NCBI GenBank assembly: GCA_018971625.1
Contig: JAGXAJ010000010.1
Span: 1-64,000, forward strand
From: Pseudomonadota bacterium
Lineage (GTDB): Bacteria > Pseudomonadota > Alphaproteobacteria > Rhizobiales > Xanthobacteraceae
Length of the DNA: 64,000 nucleotides
Reading direction: 5' to 3'
In this document: positions 1 to 9,891 of the stretch, in pieces
Layout of the letters: every line of letters begins with the position of its first letter
Position numbering within the stretch: position 1 is the first letter of the stretch
Made by a program: the position numbers and the translations under genes
The notes under the pieces: generated by a model
The model's input: only the letters and a program-made list of their open reading frames with translations
What the model was told of the DNA's origin: nothing
Databases searched by the model: none

Positions 1-234
1 CCGCTTCAAATCGCGCTGCAATGTCATCGGTGAGCGACAACACGCCTCAAGCACCTTGCGATCTTTCCTCGAAAGGCAGACTTCTCTTGCTTCGGGTATC
101 ATCCCGACCTTGAATCACGACTCACGTTCCAAGAAAAGCGGGTACTAGGCTCGGTCTCGGTATCTGTTCGGCACCGCCCTACCGTTCGAGAAGCAATTTC
201 TGTTTGATTGATGGTCCGAGCGAGGAGCTTTGAA

Positions 235-450
235 ATGCGAATGCTAAGCCTGTGTTTGCTGGCGGCTACATTCCTGACCGGCTGTTCAAACGAACCGGAA
301 TATAGCGACGAGCAAAGGGCCTGCATCGCGAAGCAATACCCACATTATGACGCAAAAGACATGAAGCAATGCGTCGCCGTTTGTGAATCCTGCATGGATG
401 GCAACATGGTGACATGCAGCACGTCGTGCGATCTGAAGGGCGCCCATTAG
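235..450 (+). CDS. small putative lipoprotein, cysteine-rich
   Basis: A 71-residue protein of unknown function, probably anchored in the membrane as a lipoprotein. The N-terminus has a hydrophobic signal stretch ending in the lipobox LTGC (Cys near residue 17), as expected for signal peptidase II processing. The mature part is short and has six further cysteines (CIAK, CVAVCESC, CSTSC), which suggests disulfides or metal binding. The ATG at 235 is preferred because GAGGAG (222-227) lies seven bases upstream. In-frame TTG and ATG at 208 and 211 would put charged residues in front of the signal peptide. It stands alone, with the next + strand gene 340 bases away. No family was recognised. Confidence 0.6.
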   Translation: MRMLSLCLLAATFLTGCSNEPEYSDEQRACIAKQYPHYDAKDMKQCVAVCESCMDGNMVTCSTSCDLKGAH

Positions 451-793
451 GACGAACGCGGGCCGCGCCGAGTGCATGCCGACGCCCAGCGACACACAAT
501 CAGAATGGCGATCGCCGCTGTCGACGATGCTCTGCCTGCAGCCAGTTTCCTGGCGATGACGAACCTCGACCGCGTCGTCTCGCATGAGAGGACTTGGCAC
601 ATCCGCGACGTTTGAAGCCCAGCATCCAACATCCCCTACGCATCCCAAGGCCTACCGCGGCTCGGACAGCTTAGGCAGGTGTGCTCCCAGCAATCCAGCA
701 GGCCGCCAACCGGGATGCCCGCCGCCATAATCCGCCCATGGTTGTCGAGCTAACAGTCCGGCCCGCCTCCCCCATCTTAAGGAACCCGCTCCC
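451..793. other. intergenic stretch without recognised gene
   Basis: No convincing gene was seen in these 343 bases. Minus-strand open frames here are arginine- and cysteine-rich shadows without a ribosome binding site. The 3' end carries an AAGGA (about 779-783) ahead of the TTG start at 794. Confidence 0.4.
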
Positions 794-1114
794 TTGACCG
801 GCGCCGAACTCAAACAACTCCGCAAAGACCTCGGCGAAGCCATCGGCAAGCAGCTCTCCGCGGCCGACATGGCCAAGCTCTGCAGTCTCCCGTCCGGCAG
901 CGGCGCCGACACAGTCCGCCGGTGGGAAATATCCGGCCCCACCGGACCGGCTGGGGAATTGCTGCGGATCCTGGCGATGGCCAGCGATAGCTACCCGATC
1001 CTCGACAATTTCAACGTGTTTGACCGCTTCAACATTCCCGAGCGTGAGCGCCCGGCGCGGCGCGAGGAGTTCCGCGAGAAGATGCGCGACGAGGTTCGCC
1101 GCCGCCTCGGCTGA
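794..1114 (+). CDS. helix-turn-helix (XRE-like) DNA-binding protein
   Basis: A 106-residue predicted DNA-binding protein. The N-terminal 65 residues start with MTGAELKQLRKDLG and continue through LSAADMAKLC and DTVRRWE, the spacing of an XRE/Cro-type helix-turn-helix (helices at about 5-15, 21-31 and 37-46). The C-terminus is strongly charged (residues 80-106) and could be an oligomerisation tail. The start is TTG with AAGGA about ten bases upstream; no upstream in-frame ATG fits better. Similar short regulators are common in Bradyrhizobium, so this is probably a local regulator rather than part of a toxin-antitoxin pair: no toxin-like partner is adjacent. The target is unknown. Confidence 0.7.
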   Translation: MTGAELKQLRKDLGEAIGKQLSAADMAKLCSLPSGSGADTVRRWEISGPTGPAGELLRILAMASDSYPILDNFNVFDRFNIPERERPARREEFREKMRDEVRRRLG

Positions 1115-1237
1115 TTATTCTTCCCCGTTTTCCACTGCATTGAATGCAGCGCAGCGCAAGCAGCGGCGGCGGAATCTTGCGCATGGTCACGCGTTGCGCG
1201 ACTGTGTCCCGATGGGCGGGCGACGGGACGCGAGGCT

Positions 1238-1429
1238 GTGACTAAACCGGATACCGGGTTTGACTATGACCGCTACCGCAAATTGCTGGCGGAAGCAGAC
1301 GATGAGCCCAAGCGGCTTGCCTTCATCAACTTGTTGATCGACGAGAAAGCCAGGGACCAACTGGCTCGACAATCGCTTCGCAGCACACTGGCCGGAATGG
1401 GGCTGACGACAAAACCAGGGGCCGATTAG
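1238..1429 (+). CDS. small hypothetical protein
   Basis: A 63-residue acidic-to-neutral soluble protein with a GTG start preceded by a purine-rich GACGCGAGG. The composition looks coded: FDYDRYRKLLAEADDEPKRL followed by a helical AFINLLIDEKARDQLA segment, and no low-complexity arginine or proline runs of the kind seen in shadow frames. No signal peptide or membrane segment is present. A long open frame on the opposite strand across this region (1187-1954) has shadow-type composition and is not preferred. Function unknown; no family recognised. Confidence 0.5.
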   Translation: MTKPDTGFDYDRYRKLLAEADDEPKRLAFINLLIDEKARDQLARQSLRSTLAGMGLTTKPGAD

Positions 1430-1531
1430 CCCGAATTGCAAGGCAATCGGACGGGCATTGAAGCCGTTGGCATTCAAGTCGCCGATATTGCAGATCGCTC
1501 CGAGGATCGCATTTTCAGTCGGAACAACAGC

Positions 1532-1942
1532 ATGCGTGTTTTCGGAATTGCGGCACTTGTCATTGTGCTGGCCACAGTCTCGGTGTCGATCCACGCGCAG
1601 CAACCCGATCCTCACACCCAGGGTTTTCGCGCCAGACTGAAAGCCCGATATCTCGAGCGGCGCAACCGCTTCATGCATAGGGTCAAGGACGTCTACTTCG
1701 CCGTCGGCTGCAAGGTGCTGGCACGCGAGGCCGGAATCATGCCGCTGACGAGCTCCGAGTCCTATCTGGCCTATATCGGCGACCAGACCATCGTCGACAC
1801 CAGAGACGAAAGCCTGCGACAGGCGGCGATGCAGGAAGGGCTCGATCGTGCCGCAAAACCTGGCGAGTGCGACTATTATCGGAAACATCCGGGGGTAGCC
1901 GAAAAGCTGCGTCGTGAGGCAGCGGCCGCAGCAAAGCGATAG
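1532..1942 (+). CDS. secreted hypothetical protein
   Basis: A 136-residue protein with a clear Sec signal peptide: MRVF, a hydrophobic core GIAALVIVLATVSVSI and a cleavage site at HAQ|QP (about residue 23). The mature region is helical and charged, with two cysteines (in VGCKVLAR and PGECDYY), perhaps forming one disulfide, and ends in an alanine-rich basic tail. The ATG at 1532 is chosen over the open frame beginning at 1436 because the signal peptide starts exactly there. It converges on glnS, with 34 bases between the two stops and no obvious terminator. It looks like one of the lineage-specific periplasmic proteins common in Bradyrhizobium; function unknown. Confidence 0.6.
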   Translation: MRVFGIAALVIVLATVSVSIHAQQPDPHTQGFRARLKARYLERRNRFMHRVKDVYFAVGCKVLAREAGIMPLTSSESYLAYIGDQTIVDTRDESLRQAAMQEGLDRAAKPGECDYYRKHPGVAEKLRREAAAAAKR

Positions 1943-1976
1943 CGTTGGCGTCAACCGTGCTCAGCCGCGACCGCCT

Positions 1977-3659
1977 TTAGCTTTTGCCGCCGACTTCCTT
2001 CGCAAACGTATCGCGCAGGCCGATAGTCCGATTGAACACCGGCCGATCCGGCGTCGAATCGGCATCCCGCACGAAATAGCCCTGCCGCTCGAACTGCATC
2101 GCCTCAGTCGAATTCGCGGTGGCAATCGCGGGTTCAATCCGCGCATCGGACAAAATCTCAAGGGATCGCGGATTGAGATCGCCGGTGAAATTGGCGGCGT
2201 CAGGCGCGGCGTTGAGGAACAACTGGTTGTAGATGCGGATCTCTGCCGGCTTCGAATGTGCCGCCGACAACCAATGCATGGTGGCCTTGACTTTGCGTCC
2301 ATCAGGCGCGTTGCCGCCCTTGGTGGCGGGATCATAGGTGCAGCGCAGTTCGACGACCTCGCCGGCTGCGTTCTTCACGACATCGGTGCACTTGATGAAA
2401 TAAGCGTAACGCAGCCGCACCTCGTTACCGGGCGATAGCCGAAAGAACTTCTTCGGTGGATTTTCCATGAAATCGTCCTGCTCGATATAGAGCTCGCGGC
2501 TGAACGCGATGCGGCGTGTGCCGGCAGCGGGATCGTCCGGGTGGTTGACTGCCTCCAGTTCCTCGGTCTGGGCTTCGGGATAATTCGTTATCACCACCTT
2601 GAGCGGTCGCAGCACCGCCATCCGCCGCAGCGCTATACGATTGAGGCATTCGCGGATCGAGAATTCCAGCATGCCGAGATCGACCACGCTGTTGGCCTTC
2701 GCAACCCCGATGCGCTTGACAAATTCACGGACCGCCTCCGGCGGTACGCCGCGCCGTTTGAGACCGACGATCGTCGGCATCCGCGGATCGTCCCAGCCCG
2801 CGACATGACCGTCGCGCACCAGCATGGTCAATACGCGCTTCGACAGCAGCGTATAGGTCAAATTGAGACGGGCGAATTCGTACTGGTGCGGCTTCGACGG
2901 CACCGGCAGCTTGTCGAGCAGCCAGTCATAGAGCGGCCGGTGATCCTCGAATTCCAGCGTGCAGATTGAATGCGTAATGCCCTCGATCGCATCGGACTGG
3001 CCGTGCGCGTAGTCATAGCTCGGGTAAATCGACCATTTGCTGCCGGTGCGCGGATGGTGGGCGTGGAGGATGCGATAGAGCACGGGGTCGCGCAGGTTGA
3101 TGTTGCCGGAAGCCATGTCGATCTTGGCGCGCAGCACCCTGGCACCATTCGGGAACTCACCCGCCTTCATGCGCCTGAACAGATCGAGATTCTCCTCAAC
3201 CGTCCGGTCGCGGAACGGGCTGTTCTGACCGGGCTCGGTGAGCGTGCCGCGGTGGGCGCGGATATCGGCCTGAGACTGGTCGTCGACATAGGCGTGGCCG
3301 TTGCGAATCAGGGTTTCCGCCCATTCGTACAATCGGTCGAAATAGTCCGACGCATAAAACAGATCGGAACCCCAATCATAGCCCAGCCAGCGCACGTCGG
3401 CCTGGATGGAGTCGATATACTCCTGCTCTTCCTTGGTCGGGTTGGTATCGTCGAACCGCAAATGGCAGCGGCCGCAAAACTCCTGCGCGACACCGAAATT
3501 CAGAGCGATCGACTTGGCGTGTCCAAGATGCAGATAGCCGTTCGGCTCCGGCGGAAACCGCGTCACGATCCGGCTGTGCTTTTTGGAGTCGAGATCGGCC
3601 TGAATAATGTCGCGAATGAAATCGCGGCCCGTTTCCGTGGCTACCGGTTCTGCCGTCAT
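1977..3659 (-). CDS. glnS: glutamine--tRNA ligase
   Basis: Glutaminyl-tRNA synthetase, which charges tRNA-Gln directly with glutamine in the cytoplasm. The 560 residues match the family length (E. coli about 553). The class I signature HLGH is at residues 44-47 inside [15 protein letters not shown], and the second signature appears as LLSKR. Downstream are the two beta-barrel anticodon-binding domains typical of GlnRS (region with [20 protein letters not shown]). The start at 3659 has AGGA just upstream; the open frame extends 15 codons further but that part is unlike the family. It is divergent from gltX with a 148-base promoter gap. Many Rhizobiales instead make Gln-tRNA through GatCAB, so a direct GlnRS here is worth noting. 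Confidence 0.95.
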   Translation of the reverse strand: MTAEPVATETGRDFIRDIIQADLDSKKHSRIVTRFPPEPNGYLHLGHAKSIALNFGVAQEFCGRCHLRFDDTNPTKEEQEYIDSIQADVRWLGYDWGSDLFYASDYFDRLYEWAETLIRNGHAYVDDQSQADIRAHRGTLTEPGQNSPFRDRTVEENLDLFRRMKAGEFPNGARVLRAKIDMASGNINLRDPVLYRILHAHHPRTGSKWSIYPSYDYAHGQSDAIEGITHSICTLEFEDHRPLYDWLLDKLPVPSKPHQYEFARLNLTYTLLSKRVLTMLVRDGHVAGWDDPRMPTIVGLKRRGVPPEAVREFVKRIGVAKANSVVDLGMLEFSIRECLNRIALRRMAVLRPLKVVITNYPEAQTEELEAVNHPDDPAAGTRRIAFSRELYIEQDDFMENPPKKFFRLSPGNEVRLRYAYFIKCTDVVKNAAGEVVELRCTYDPATKGGNAPDGRKVKATMHWLSAAHSKPAEIRIYNQLFLNAAPDAANFTGDLNPRSLEILSDARIEPAIATANSTEAMQFERQGYFVRDADSTPDRPVFNRTIGLRDTFAKEVGGKS

Positions 3660-3807
3660 TCCTGTTTCCTGCAAGAGGCCCCACGGCCCTTCTGCCAAAT
3701 TCATCCCGAGGAGCCAAGCCCGCCCGCGAGGCTTTAGTTATGCGCAGTTCCTGATATACACCACCGCGCCTTGCCAATGCCTCTATATTCACCCCCTGCT
3801 TTAGCGA

Positions 3808-5232
3808 ATGACTGATCCTGTCATCACCCGATTTGCACCTTCGCCAACCGGCTTTCTCCACATCGGAGGCGCCCGCACCGCGCTGTTCAACTGGCTCTAT
3901 GCCAGGAAGCACGGCGGCAAGATGCTGTTGCGCATCGAGGACACCGACCGGCAGCGCTCGACCAAGGAGGCAATCGACGCGATCCTGGACGGACTGAAAT
4001 GGCTCGGCCTCGATTGGGACGGTGACGTGATTCACCAGTTCAGCCGGGCTGAGCGCCACCGCGAGGTCGCGGAATCCTTGCTGGCCAGCGGCAAGGCCTA
4101 TCGTTGCTACGCGACCTCGGAGGAACTCACTGCGATGCGCGAAAAGGCTCGCGCAGAAGGCCGCACCCGCCTCTATGATGGCATGTGGCGCGACCGTGAT
4201 CCGTCGGAAGCGCCCGCCGGCATGAAACCGACCATTCGCCTCAAGGCACCGCAGACCGGCGAGACCGTGATCGAGGATCAGGTGCAGGGCCGCGTGGTCT
4301 GGCAGAACGAGAATCTCGACGATCTCGTGCTGCTGCGCGGCGATGGCACGCCGACCTACATGCTGGCGGTAGTAGTCGACGACCACGACATGGCGGTGAC
4401 CCATATCATTCGCGGCGACGATCACCTGATCAACGGCGCGCGGCAAAAGCAGATCTATGAGGCGCTGGGCTGGAACGTGCCGAACATGTCGCACATTCCG
4501 CTAATACACGGCCCCGACGGCTCAAAACTCTCCAAGCGCCACGGCGCGCTTGGAGTCGATGCCTACCGCGCCATGGGATATCTGCCGGTAGCCTTGCGCA
4601 ACTACCTGGTCCGGCTCGGTTGGAGCCATGGCGACCAGGAGATCTTTTCGACTGAGGAAATGATCGATGCCTTCGATCTTTCGGGCATCGGGCGCTCGGC
4701 CGCGCGATTCGATTTCGCCAAGCTGGAAAACCTCAACGGCCACTATATCCGCCAGGCCGACAATCAATCTCTCGTGACGATGTTCGAGGACGTGCTGAAC
4801 TACGTCCCCAACGGTTCGAATCTGAAGGAGAAACTCAACGACACCACGCGCGCTCAATTGCTACGGGCAATGCCCGGCCTGAAGGAGCGCGCCAAGACGC
4901 TGATCGAACTGATCGACAGCTCCTATTTCATCTTTGCCGACCGGCCGATCGAGATCGAACCGAAGGCGGCGGCGCTCTTGACGGCCGAAAGCCGCGAATT
5001 GATCGGCAGGCTTCGCGCGGCGCTGGAAGCGGTCACGCCGTGGACCGCGACGGCCACCGAATCGGCGATGCGCAGCTTCGCCGAAGCCAACAGCCTCAAG
5101 CTCGGCGCCGTCGCTCAGCCACTTCGCGTGGCGCTGACCGGGCGCACTACCTCGCCAGGGATTTTCGAGGTGCTGGGGGTGCTGGGCCGGGACGAGTGTC
5201 TGGCCCGGCTTGGCGATCAGGCCGCAACTTGA
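3808..5232 (+). CDS. gltX: glutamate--tRNA ligase
   Basis: Glutamyl-tRNA synthetase, charging tRNA-Glu in the cytoplasm. It is 474 residues long, the usual size. The class I motif HIGG is at residues 18-21 ([17 protein letters not shown]) and KLSKR at 240-244 (GSKLSKRHG). The C-terminal helical anticodon-binding region is intact, ending in the typical LAVLGRxxCLARL-type helix. It is transcribed away from glnS, so the two related synthetases share a promoter region. gltA follows on the same strand after 183 bases. Alphaproteobacteria often carry a second gltX elsewhere; whether this copy is discriminating cannot be told from sequence alone. Confidence 0.96.
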   Translation: MTDPVITRFAPSPTGFLHIGGARTALFNWLYARKHGGKMLLRIEDTDRQRSTKEAIDAILDGLKWLGLDWDGDVIHQFSRAERHREVAESLLASGKAYRCYATSEELTAMREKARAEGRTRLYDGMWRDRDPSEAPAGMKPTIRLKAPQTGETVIEDQVQGRVVWQNENLDDLVLLRGDGTPTYMLAVVVDDHDMAVTHIIRGDDHLINGARQKQIYEALGWNVPNMSHIPLIHGPDGSKLSKRHGALGVDAYRAMGYLPVALRNYLVRLGWSHGDQEIFSTEEMIDAFDLSGIGRSAARFDFAKLENLNGHYIRQADNQSLVTMFEDVLNYVPNGSNLKEKLNDTTRAQLLRAMPGLKERAKTLIELIDSSYFIFADRPIEIEPKAAALLTAESRELIGRLRAALEAVTPWTATATESAMRSFAEANSLKLGAVAQPLRVALTGRTTSPGIFEVLGVLGRDECLARLGDQAAT

Positions 5233-5415
5233 ACTTTCGCGAATCAGACTGTGGCGGCGAACCTGTCATACTCCGGGGCGCCATCTTGCCGGGCACACAG
5301 CAATACGATACGCATTTGACCAACGCCTTCTAGACAATCCGGCTGGCCTTGCCATCTTCCAGGTGAGCGCCAGGACAAGTCCGGTTTTCGCAACGATTTC
5401 ATCGGGGACTTCACG

Positions 5416-6720
5416 ATGGACGTAAAATCAGGCAGCAAAACCGCTACGTTGACGGTCGGCAACAAAACCTACGATTTTCCGATCTTGAGCGGCACCGTCG
5501 GTCCTGACGTGATCGATATCGGCAAGCTCTATAGTCAGGCCGGCATGTTCACCTACGACCCCGGCTTCACCTCCACCGGCAGTTGCCAGTCCAAGATCAC
5601 CTATATCGACGGCGACGCCGGAGTCCTCGAATACCGCGGCTATCCGATCGAGCAACTGGCGGAAAAGGGCGACTTCCTCGAGACCTGCTACCTCCTGCTC
5701 TATGGCGAGCTTCCGACCGCCGCGCAGAAAAGAGATTTCGACCAGCTCGTGATCCATCACACCATGGTTCACGAACAGATGCACCGCTTCTTCCAGGCTT
5801 TCCGCCGCGATGCCCATCCGATGGCGGTCATGGTCGCGGCGGTCGGAGCGCTTGCTGCGTTCTATCACGACTCCACCGACATCAACGATCCGAAGCAGCG
5901 CATCATCGCCTCGATGCGGATGATTGCGAAAATCCCGACGCTGGCAGCGATGGCCTATAAATACACCATCGGCCAGCCCTTCATGTATCCAAAGAATTCG
6001 CTCTCCTTCGCCGAGAACTTCCTGCACATGTGCTTCGCGGTGCCGTGCGAGGACTACAAGATCAACTCGGTGCTGGCGAACGCGCTCGACAAGATCTTCA
6101 TCTTGCATGCCGACCACGAACAGAATGCCTCGACCTCAACGGTGCGCATTGCCGGCTCTTCCGGCGCCAATCCGTTCGCCTGCATCGCCGCGGGCATCGC
6201 CTGTCTCTGGGGACCCGCCCATGGCGGCGCCAACGAAGCCGCACTGGCGATGCTCGGCGAGATCGGCTCGGTCGACAAGATTCCGGAATTCATCCGGAAG
6301 GTAAAGGACAAGCACAGTGAAGTCCGCCTGATGGGTTTCGGGCATCGTGTCTACAAGAACTACGATCCCCGCGCCAAGATCATGCAGAAGATGTGTCACG
6401 CGGTGTTGGCGGAAACCGGCCATGGCGATGATCCGTTGCTGAAGGTCGCGATGGAACTTGAGAAGATCGCTCTGCACGATCAGTATTTCATCGACCGCAA
6501 GCTGTATCCGAACGTCGATTTCTATTCGGGCATCACGCTGAAGGCGATAGGTTTCCCGACCTCGATGTTCACCGTGCTGTTCGCGGTAGCCCGTACCGTT
6601 GGCTGGATCAGCCAATGGAGCGAGATGATCGAGGATCCGCAGCAGAAGATCGGCCGGCCGCGCCAGCTCTATACCGGCGTCACCCGCCGCGACTATGTCG
6701 AGCTAGCCAATCGCAAGTAA
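5416..6720 (+). CDS. gltA: citrate synthase (type I)
   Basis: Citrate synthase, condensing acetyl-CoA and oxaloacetate as the entry step of the TCA cycle. The 434 residues match the hexameric Gram-negative type I enzyme. Catalytic residues are present: His269 in [11 protein letters not shown], His310 in [13 protein letters not shown] and Asp367 in NVDFYSG. The N-terminal beta-domain (residues 1-50) of the NADH-sensitive type is also present. The start ATG is the first in frame after a 183-base gap from gltX. A strong hairpin terminator lies 23 bases after the stop, so the gene probably ends its transcript here. Convergent with lpxB. Confidence 0.97.
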   Translation: MDVKSGSKTATLTVGNKTYDFPILSGTVGPDVIDIGKLYSQAGMFTYDPGFTSTGSCQSKITYIDGDAGVLEYRGYPIEQLAEKGDFLETCYLLLYGELPTAAQKRDFDQLVIHHTMVHEQMHRFFQAFRRDAHPMAVMVAAVGALAAFYHDSTDINDPKQRIIASMRMIAKIPTLAAMAYKYTIGQPFMYPKNSLSFAENFLHMCFAVPCEDYKINSVLANALDKIFILHADHEQNASTSTVRIAGSSGANPFACIAAGIACLWGPAHGGANEAALAMLGEIGSVDKIPEFIRKVKDKHSEVRLMGFGHRVYKNYDPRAKIMQKMCHAVLAETGHGDDPLLKVAMELEKIALHDQYFIDRKLYPNVDFYSGITLKAIGFPTSMFTVLFAVARTVGWISQWSEMIEDPQQKIGRPRQLYTGVTRRDYVELANRK

Positions 6721-6743
6721 TCGCCGTCCATCACGGGATAAGG

Positions 6744-6777
6744 AAAAGCCGGGCGTGCCCTTCACGCCCGGCTTTTT
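6744..6777 (+). terminator. Rho-independent terminator after gltA (bidirectional)
   Basis: A 14-bp perfect stem (6744-6757 with 6763-6776) has a five-base CCCTT loop. The stem carries AAAA on one side and TTTT on the other, so it can terminate both gltA (+) and lpxB (-). It lies between the two convergent stops. Confidence 0.9.
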
Positions 6778-6787
6778 GTTATGCCCG

Positions 6788-7978
6788 TCAGCTCGCGCGC
6801 CTGGATTGTCGCATCGTCGCCAACACGATGTCGGCGGCGCGCACACTAGGCGGCTGGTCGTCGGTCGACATGATGGCGTCGAGCCGTGCAAAGGCTTCGC
6901 TCTGCCGCCGTCGTAACGGTGAATCCGAAAGAAGATCGCCGAGCGGCTGAAGCAGCTTTTCCGGTGTGCAGTCCTGCTGGACGAATTCCGGCACGACGTT
7001 CTCGCCGATCACGAGGTTGGCGAGGATGATCGATGAGGTATTGATAGCGCGGCGCAGAACCCACGCCTCCGCGCTGCCAACCCGATAGGCCGCGACCATC
7101 GGCACGCCCGATAGCGCGAGCTCCAGCGTCACCGTGCCCGACTTCACCAACGCAGCGTGCGCCACCCGAAATGCGGCTTTCTTGTCCTGCTCACCGACCA
7201 CGACGCGCGGTTGCACCGGCCAGCTCTTGAGCGCCTCGTCGACCGCCTGCTGCAAATGCGGCATGGTCGGAAGGACGGGTTCGAAGGTCGCGCCTTGCGC
7301 CTGCAACTGGCCGAGCGTCGCGCCGAACGCCGCCATGTGGTGCCTGATTTCGCTGCGGCGGCTTCCCGGCAACACCAGCAGCAGCGGCGGCGCACCAATC
7401 CGGCGCGATTGCTCGCCAGGATCCGGTCGTAACGTCGCAATCTGTTCGATCAGCGGATGGCCGACATAGCTGCAGGGCGGTCCATGCAGACGGCGATATG
7501 CCTCCGGCTCGAACGGCAGCAGTGCAAGCACATGATCGACATAGCGACACATCGCACGCGCCCGACCGGGCCGCCATGCCCAGACCGACGGAGAAACGTA
7601 GTCGACGATCGGAATAGATGCATCGCGGGCGCGCACGCGCCGGGCCACCCTATGGGTGAAATCCGGACTATCGATGATCACGAGAGCGTCGGGCGCGGTT
7701 TGCATCACGGCATTGGCCGTCTGGCGGATCAACCACAGGATCTTGGGCAATTGCCTCACCACGCCCGACAATCCGATGATCGACAGCTCCTCGATCGAAA
7801 ACAGCGACGCCAAGCCTTCGCGCGCCATTAACCGGCCGCCAACCCCCTCGAAGCGGACCGCGCCGCCGAGGCGCTGACGCAGCACTTTCATCAGATTGGC
7901 GCCCAGCCGGTCGCCCGACTCCTCCGTTGCGATCAGAAAGATGTTTCGTACCACGTCGGCGGTTGCGCGCGCCTGCAT
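6788..7978 (-). CDS. lpxB: lipid-A-disaccharide synthase
   Basis: Glycosyltransferase (GT19) that joins UDP-2,3-diacylglucosamine and lipid X to form the lipid A disaccharide at the inner membrane. It is 396 residues long. Family features seen: N-terminal IFLIATEESGDRLGANLM, the stretch FEGVGGRLMAREGL, SVWAWRPGRA, LPGSRRSEIRHH and the C-terminal VPMVAAYRVG with NLVIGENVVPEFVQQDC. The ATG at 7978 overlaps the lpxI stop as TGATG, implying translational coupling; a GTG one codon upstream is an alternative. It is the last gene of the lpxD-fabZ-lpxA-lpxI-lpxB run and faces the gltA terminator. Confidence 0.96.
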   Translation of the reverse strand: MQARATADVVRNIFLIATEESGDRLGANLMKVLRQRLGGAVRFEGVGGRLMAREGLASLFSIEELSIIGLSGVVRQLPKILWLIRQTANAVMQTAPDALVIIDSPDFTHRVARRVRARDASIPIVDYVSPSVWAWRPGRARAMCRYVDHVLALLPFEPEAYRRLHGPPCSYVGHPLIEQIATLRPDPGEQSRRIGAPPLLLVLPGSRRSEIRHHMAAFGATLGQLQAQGATFEPVLPTMPHLQQAVDEALKSWPVQPRVVVGEQDKKAAFRVAHAALVKSGTVTLELALSGVPMVAAYRVGSAEAWVLRRAINTSSIILANLVIGENVVPEFVQQDCTPEKLLQPLGDLLSDSPLRRRQSEAFARLDAIMSTDDQPPSVRAADIVLATMRQSRRAS

Positions 7979-8835
7979 CACGCGGATAGGCCGATCACGA
8001 AAACGCCGGCGGCATCGGCCGCCTCGATCATCGCCTGCGGCTCGGCCACAATGGCGTTGCCGGCAGCAATCGCCATGCCGGCAAGTCCGGCGCGAAAAGT
8101 GCCTTCAACGGTCCGCACTCCGACGGTCGGCAGGTCAAAGCGCAGGTCCTGGCCTCGCTTGGGCGCTTTCACCAGCACGCCGCGCCGAGCCTCAGCGCGA
8201 ATGCGTCGCTCGCTGCGCAGCCGTGCCACACGCGCCAGCAAGCCGTCGGTGCCTTCGATGTCCTCCACGCCGATCACGTGACCGTCGATTACGATCACGG
8301 CCTGGCCGATGTCGTAAGGGCCAAGCGCCGACAGCACCTCGCGCCCGAGCTTGATATCGGTGCTGGCGTTCTGATCGGGCTTTATCCGGGTCAGGCAGCC
8401 CTGCGGCATCAGCAGATCAGGCGCAACATCCCTGATCCCGACCATCCGGAACCCATCCTGTTCGAGAATGCCGCCGATGCCAGACAGCAGATGATCGTCG
8501 CCGCCCCGAAACGCTGCCAGCACGCGACCGAAGACGCGGAGCGTGCCCCAGTCGAGCCGAATTTCAGATAGTGCCGGGCGCACCAGCGTGCCGATGAAGA
8601 CAAGATCCCGGCAATTCTCGCTGCGAAACAGTCGCATCGCCCTGCCAAGCTGGCCGACCGAGATCCAGTGATGGCGGAACCTTTGCACTCCTGCGGGATC
8701 GCAGGCGCCCTGCAAGGCAAACAGGACAGGGCTGATGCCCCGCGCGACCAGTGAGTCCGCGACCGCGAATGGCATCGCGCCGCCCCCCGCGACCAAGCCG
8801 ATCGGCGATGAAATATCCAAAGCCTTGCTGGTCAT
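7978..8835 (-). CDS. lpxI: UDP-2,3-diacylglucosamine diphosphatase LpxI
   Basis: Hydrolyses UDP-2,3-diacylglucosamine to lipid X and UMP in lipid A synthesis. LpxI (DUF1009) is the alphaproteobacterial replacement for LpxH. The 285 residues have the family N-terminus SPIGLVAGGGAMPFAVAD, the central LLSGIGGILEQDGFRMVGI and a C-terminal VKAPKRGQDLRFDLPTVGV stretch. The ATG at 8835 is chosen because it begins the conserved domain and follows the lpxA stop by 19 bases; a longer frame to 8934 would overlap lpxA with shadow-like sequence. Its position between lpxA and lpxB is the usual one. Confidence 0.94.
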   Translation of the reverse strand: MTSKALDISSPIGLVAGGGAMPFAVADSLVARGISPVLFALQGACDPAGVQRFRHHWISVGQLGRAMRLFRSENCRDLVFIGTLVRPALSEIRLDWGTLRVFGRVLAAFRGGDDHLLSGIGGILEQDGFRMVGIRDVAPDLLMPQGCLTRIKPDQNASTDIKLGREVLSALGPYDIGQAVIVIDGHVIGVEDIEGTDGLLARVARLRSERRIRAEARRGVLVKAPKRGQDLRFDLPTVGVRTVEGTFRAGLAGMAIAAGNAIVAEPQAMIEAADAAGVFVIGLSA

Positions 8836-8854
8836 GGCGCCGGTGGCCCCAATG

Positions 8855-9658
8855 TCACTGTCCGTGGCGGTTGTCGGCCGGAAGACACAGCGCCCGATGC
8901 GCGCCGCGGCCGATGAACGCCAGAATTTCTCCAATGGCTGGATCGTCCTTGGCCATCGGCTGCACTGCGCTCAGCCGTTCGGCAAAGATGCCCGGTCCGT
9001 GAAACAGTTTCTGATAGAATAAGCGCACTGTCGCCAGCCTATCGCGGGTAAATTTTCGCCGCTTCATGCCGATGATATTGAGACCTTCGAGCGTCGCATA
9101 CTGGCCGTTGACGAGACCGAACGGGATCACGTCGCCGCGCACCCCACAGACGCCGCCGATCATCACCTGCGGCCCGATCCGGGTGCGTTGATGTACGGCC
9201 GACAAGCCGCCGATGAAAACGAAATCGCCGATCTCGCAATGGCCGCCCAGCGTGGCCGAAGTCGCGAAGATCACGTCGTTGCCGACCTGGCAGTCGTGAC
9301 CGACATGAGCGCAATTCATGAAGTAACCGCGATCTCCGACCCGGGTGACTCCGCCGCCGCCCGCCGAACCCGCGTTCATGGTGACCTGCTCGCGAATGGT
9401 GCAGTCCCGGCCGATCTCAAGCCTGGTAAGTTCGCCGCGATAGCTCAGGGCTTGCGGCGGCGTGCCCAGCGAAACAAAGGGATAGATGATGCAGCCGTCG
9501 CCGATGGTGGTTTGCGCGGTAACGTGCACATGCGCGATCAGCTTGCAGTTCGCTCCGATCACGACATGAGACCCGATGACGCAATAAGGGCCGATCGTGG
9601 TACCCTCGCCGATTACGGCGCCATCTTCGATCCGCGCGGTGGGGTCGATCGTGCTCAT
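8855..9658 (-). CDS. lpxA: acyl-ACP--UDP-N-acetylglucosamine O-acyltransferase
   Basis: First enzyme of lipid A synthesis, moving a 3-hydroxyacyl chain from ACP to UDP-GlcNAc in the cytoplasm. The 267 residues begin with the left-handed beta-helix hexapeptide repeats (about 5-190). The catalytic histidine is His121 in NCAHVGHDC (E. coli His125). A C-terminal helical bundle follows from about residue 195 (GLNIIGMKRRKFTRD). The ATG at 9658 begins directly with the repeat domain. It sits downstream of fabZ across a 475-base gap, unlike the tight coupling of the rest of the cluster, and just upstream of lpxI. Confidence 0.96.
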   Translation of the reverse strand: MSTIDPTARIEDGAVIGEGTTIGPYCVIGSHVVIGANCKLIAHVHVTAQTTIGDGCIIYPFVSLGTPPQALSYRGELTRLEIGRDCTIREQVTMNAGSAGGGGVTRVGDRGYFMNCAHVGHDCQVGNDVIFATSATLGGHCEIGDFVFIGGLSAVHQRTRIGPQVMIGGVCGVRGDVIPFGLVNGQYATLEGLNIIGMKRRKFTRDRLATVRLFYQKLFHGPGIFAERLSAVQPMAKDDPAIGEILAFIGRGAHRALCLPADNRHGQ

Positions 9659-9891
9659 CGAATGGTCCGATGTCAGCCAGCTACGCTTGTTGAAAGGTGC
9701 GCCGAGGAGGATGCGCCTGTAAGACGCTTGCGGGGGTGACGGTGAATATGCCGGGTTTTGCGCTGGTTAGCGCGGCACAAAGGCAGTGTCCAGTGACGTC
9801 TGATTACCCTGTATTTCAATGGCTTGGCCCGAAATCCGAAAAAACCCGGGACAGCTTTCTGTTAGGAATTGGAAACCGGCCTCTGGAGCTT

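Noticed and set aside
794..1429. HTH protein plus following small gene as a toxin-antitoxin pair
   Set aside because: The downstream protein starts 124 bases later, has no toxin fold that I recognise, and overlap or coupling is lacking.
1187..1954. 255-residue minus-strand open frame
   Set aside because: It covers two + strand genes, one with a clear signal peptide; the minus frame has no ribosome binding site or domain.
3376..4494. 372-residue minus-strand open frame across glnS start and gltX
   Set aside because: It is antisense to two well-supported synthetase genes and its composition follows the GC-rich codon bias of the other strand; no family resemblance.
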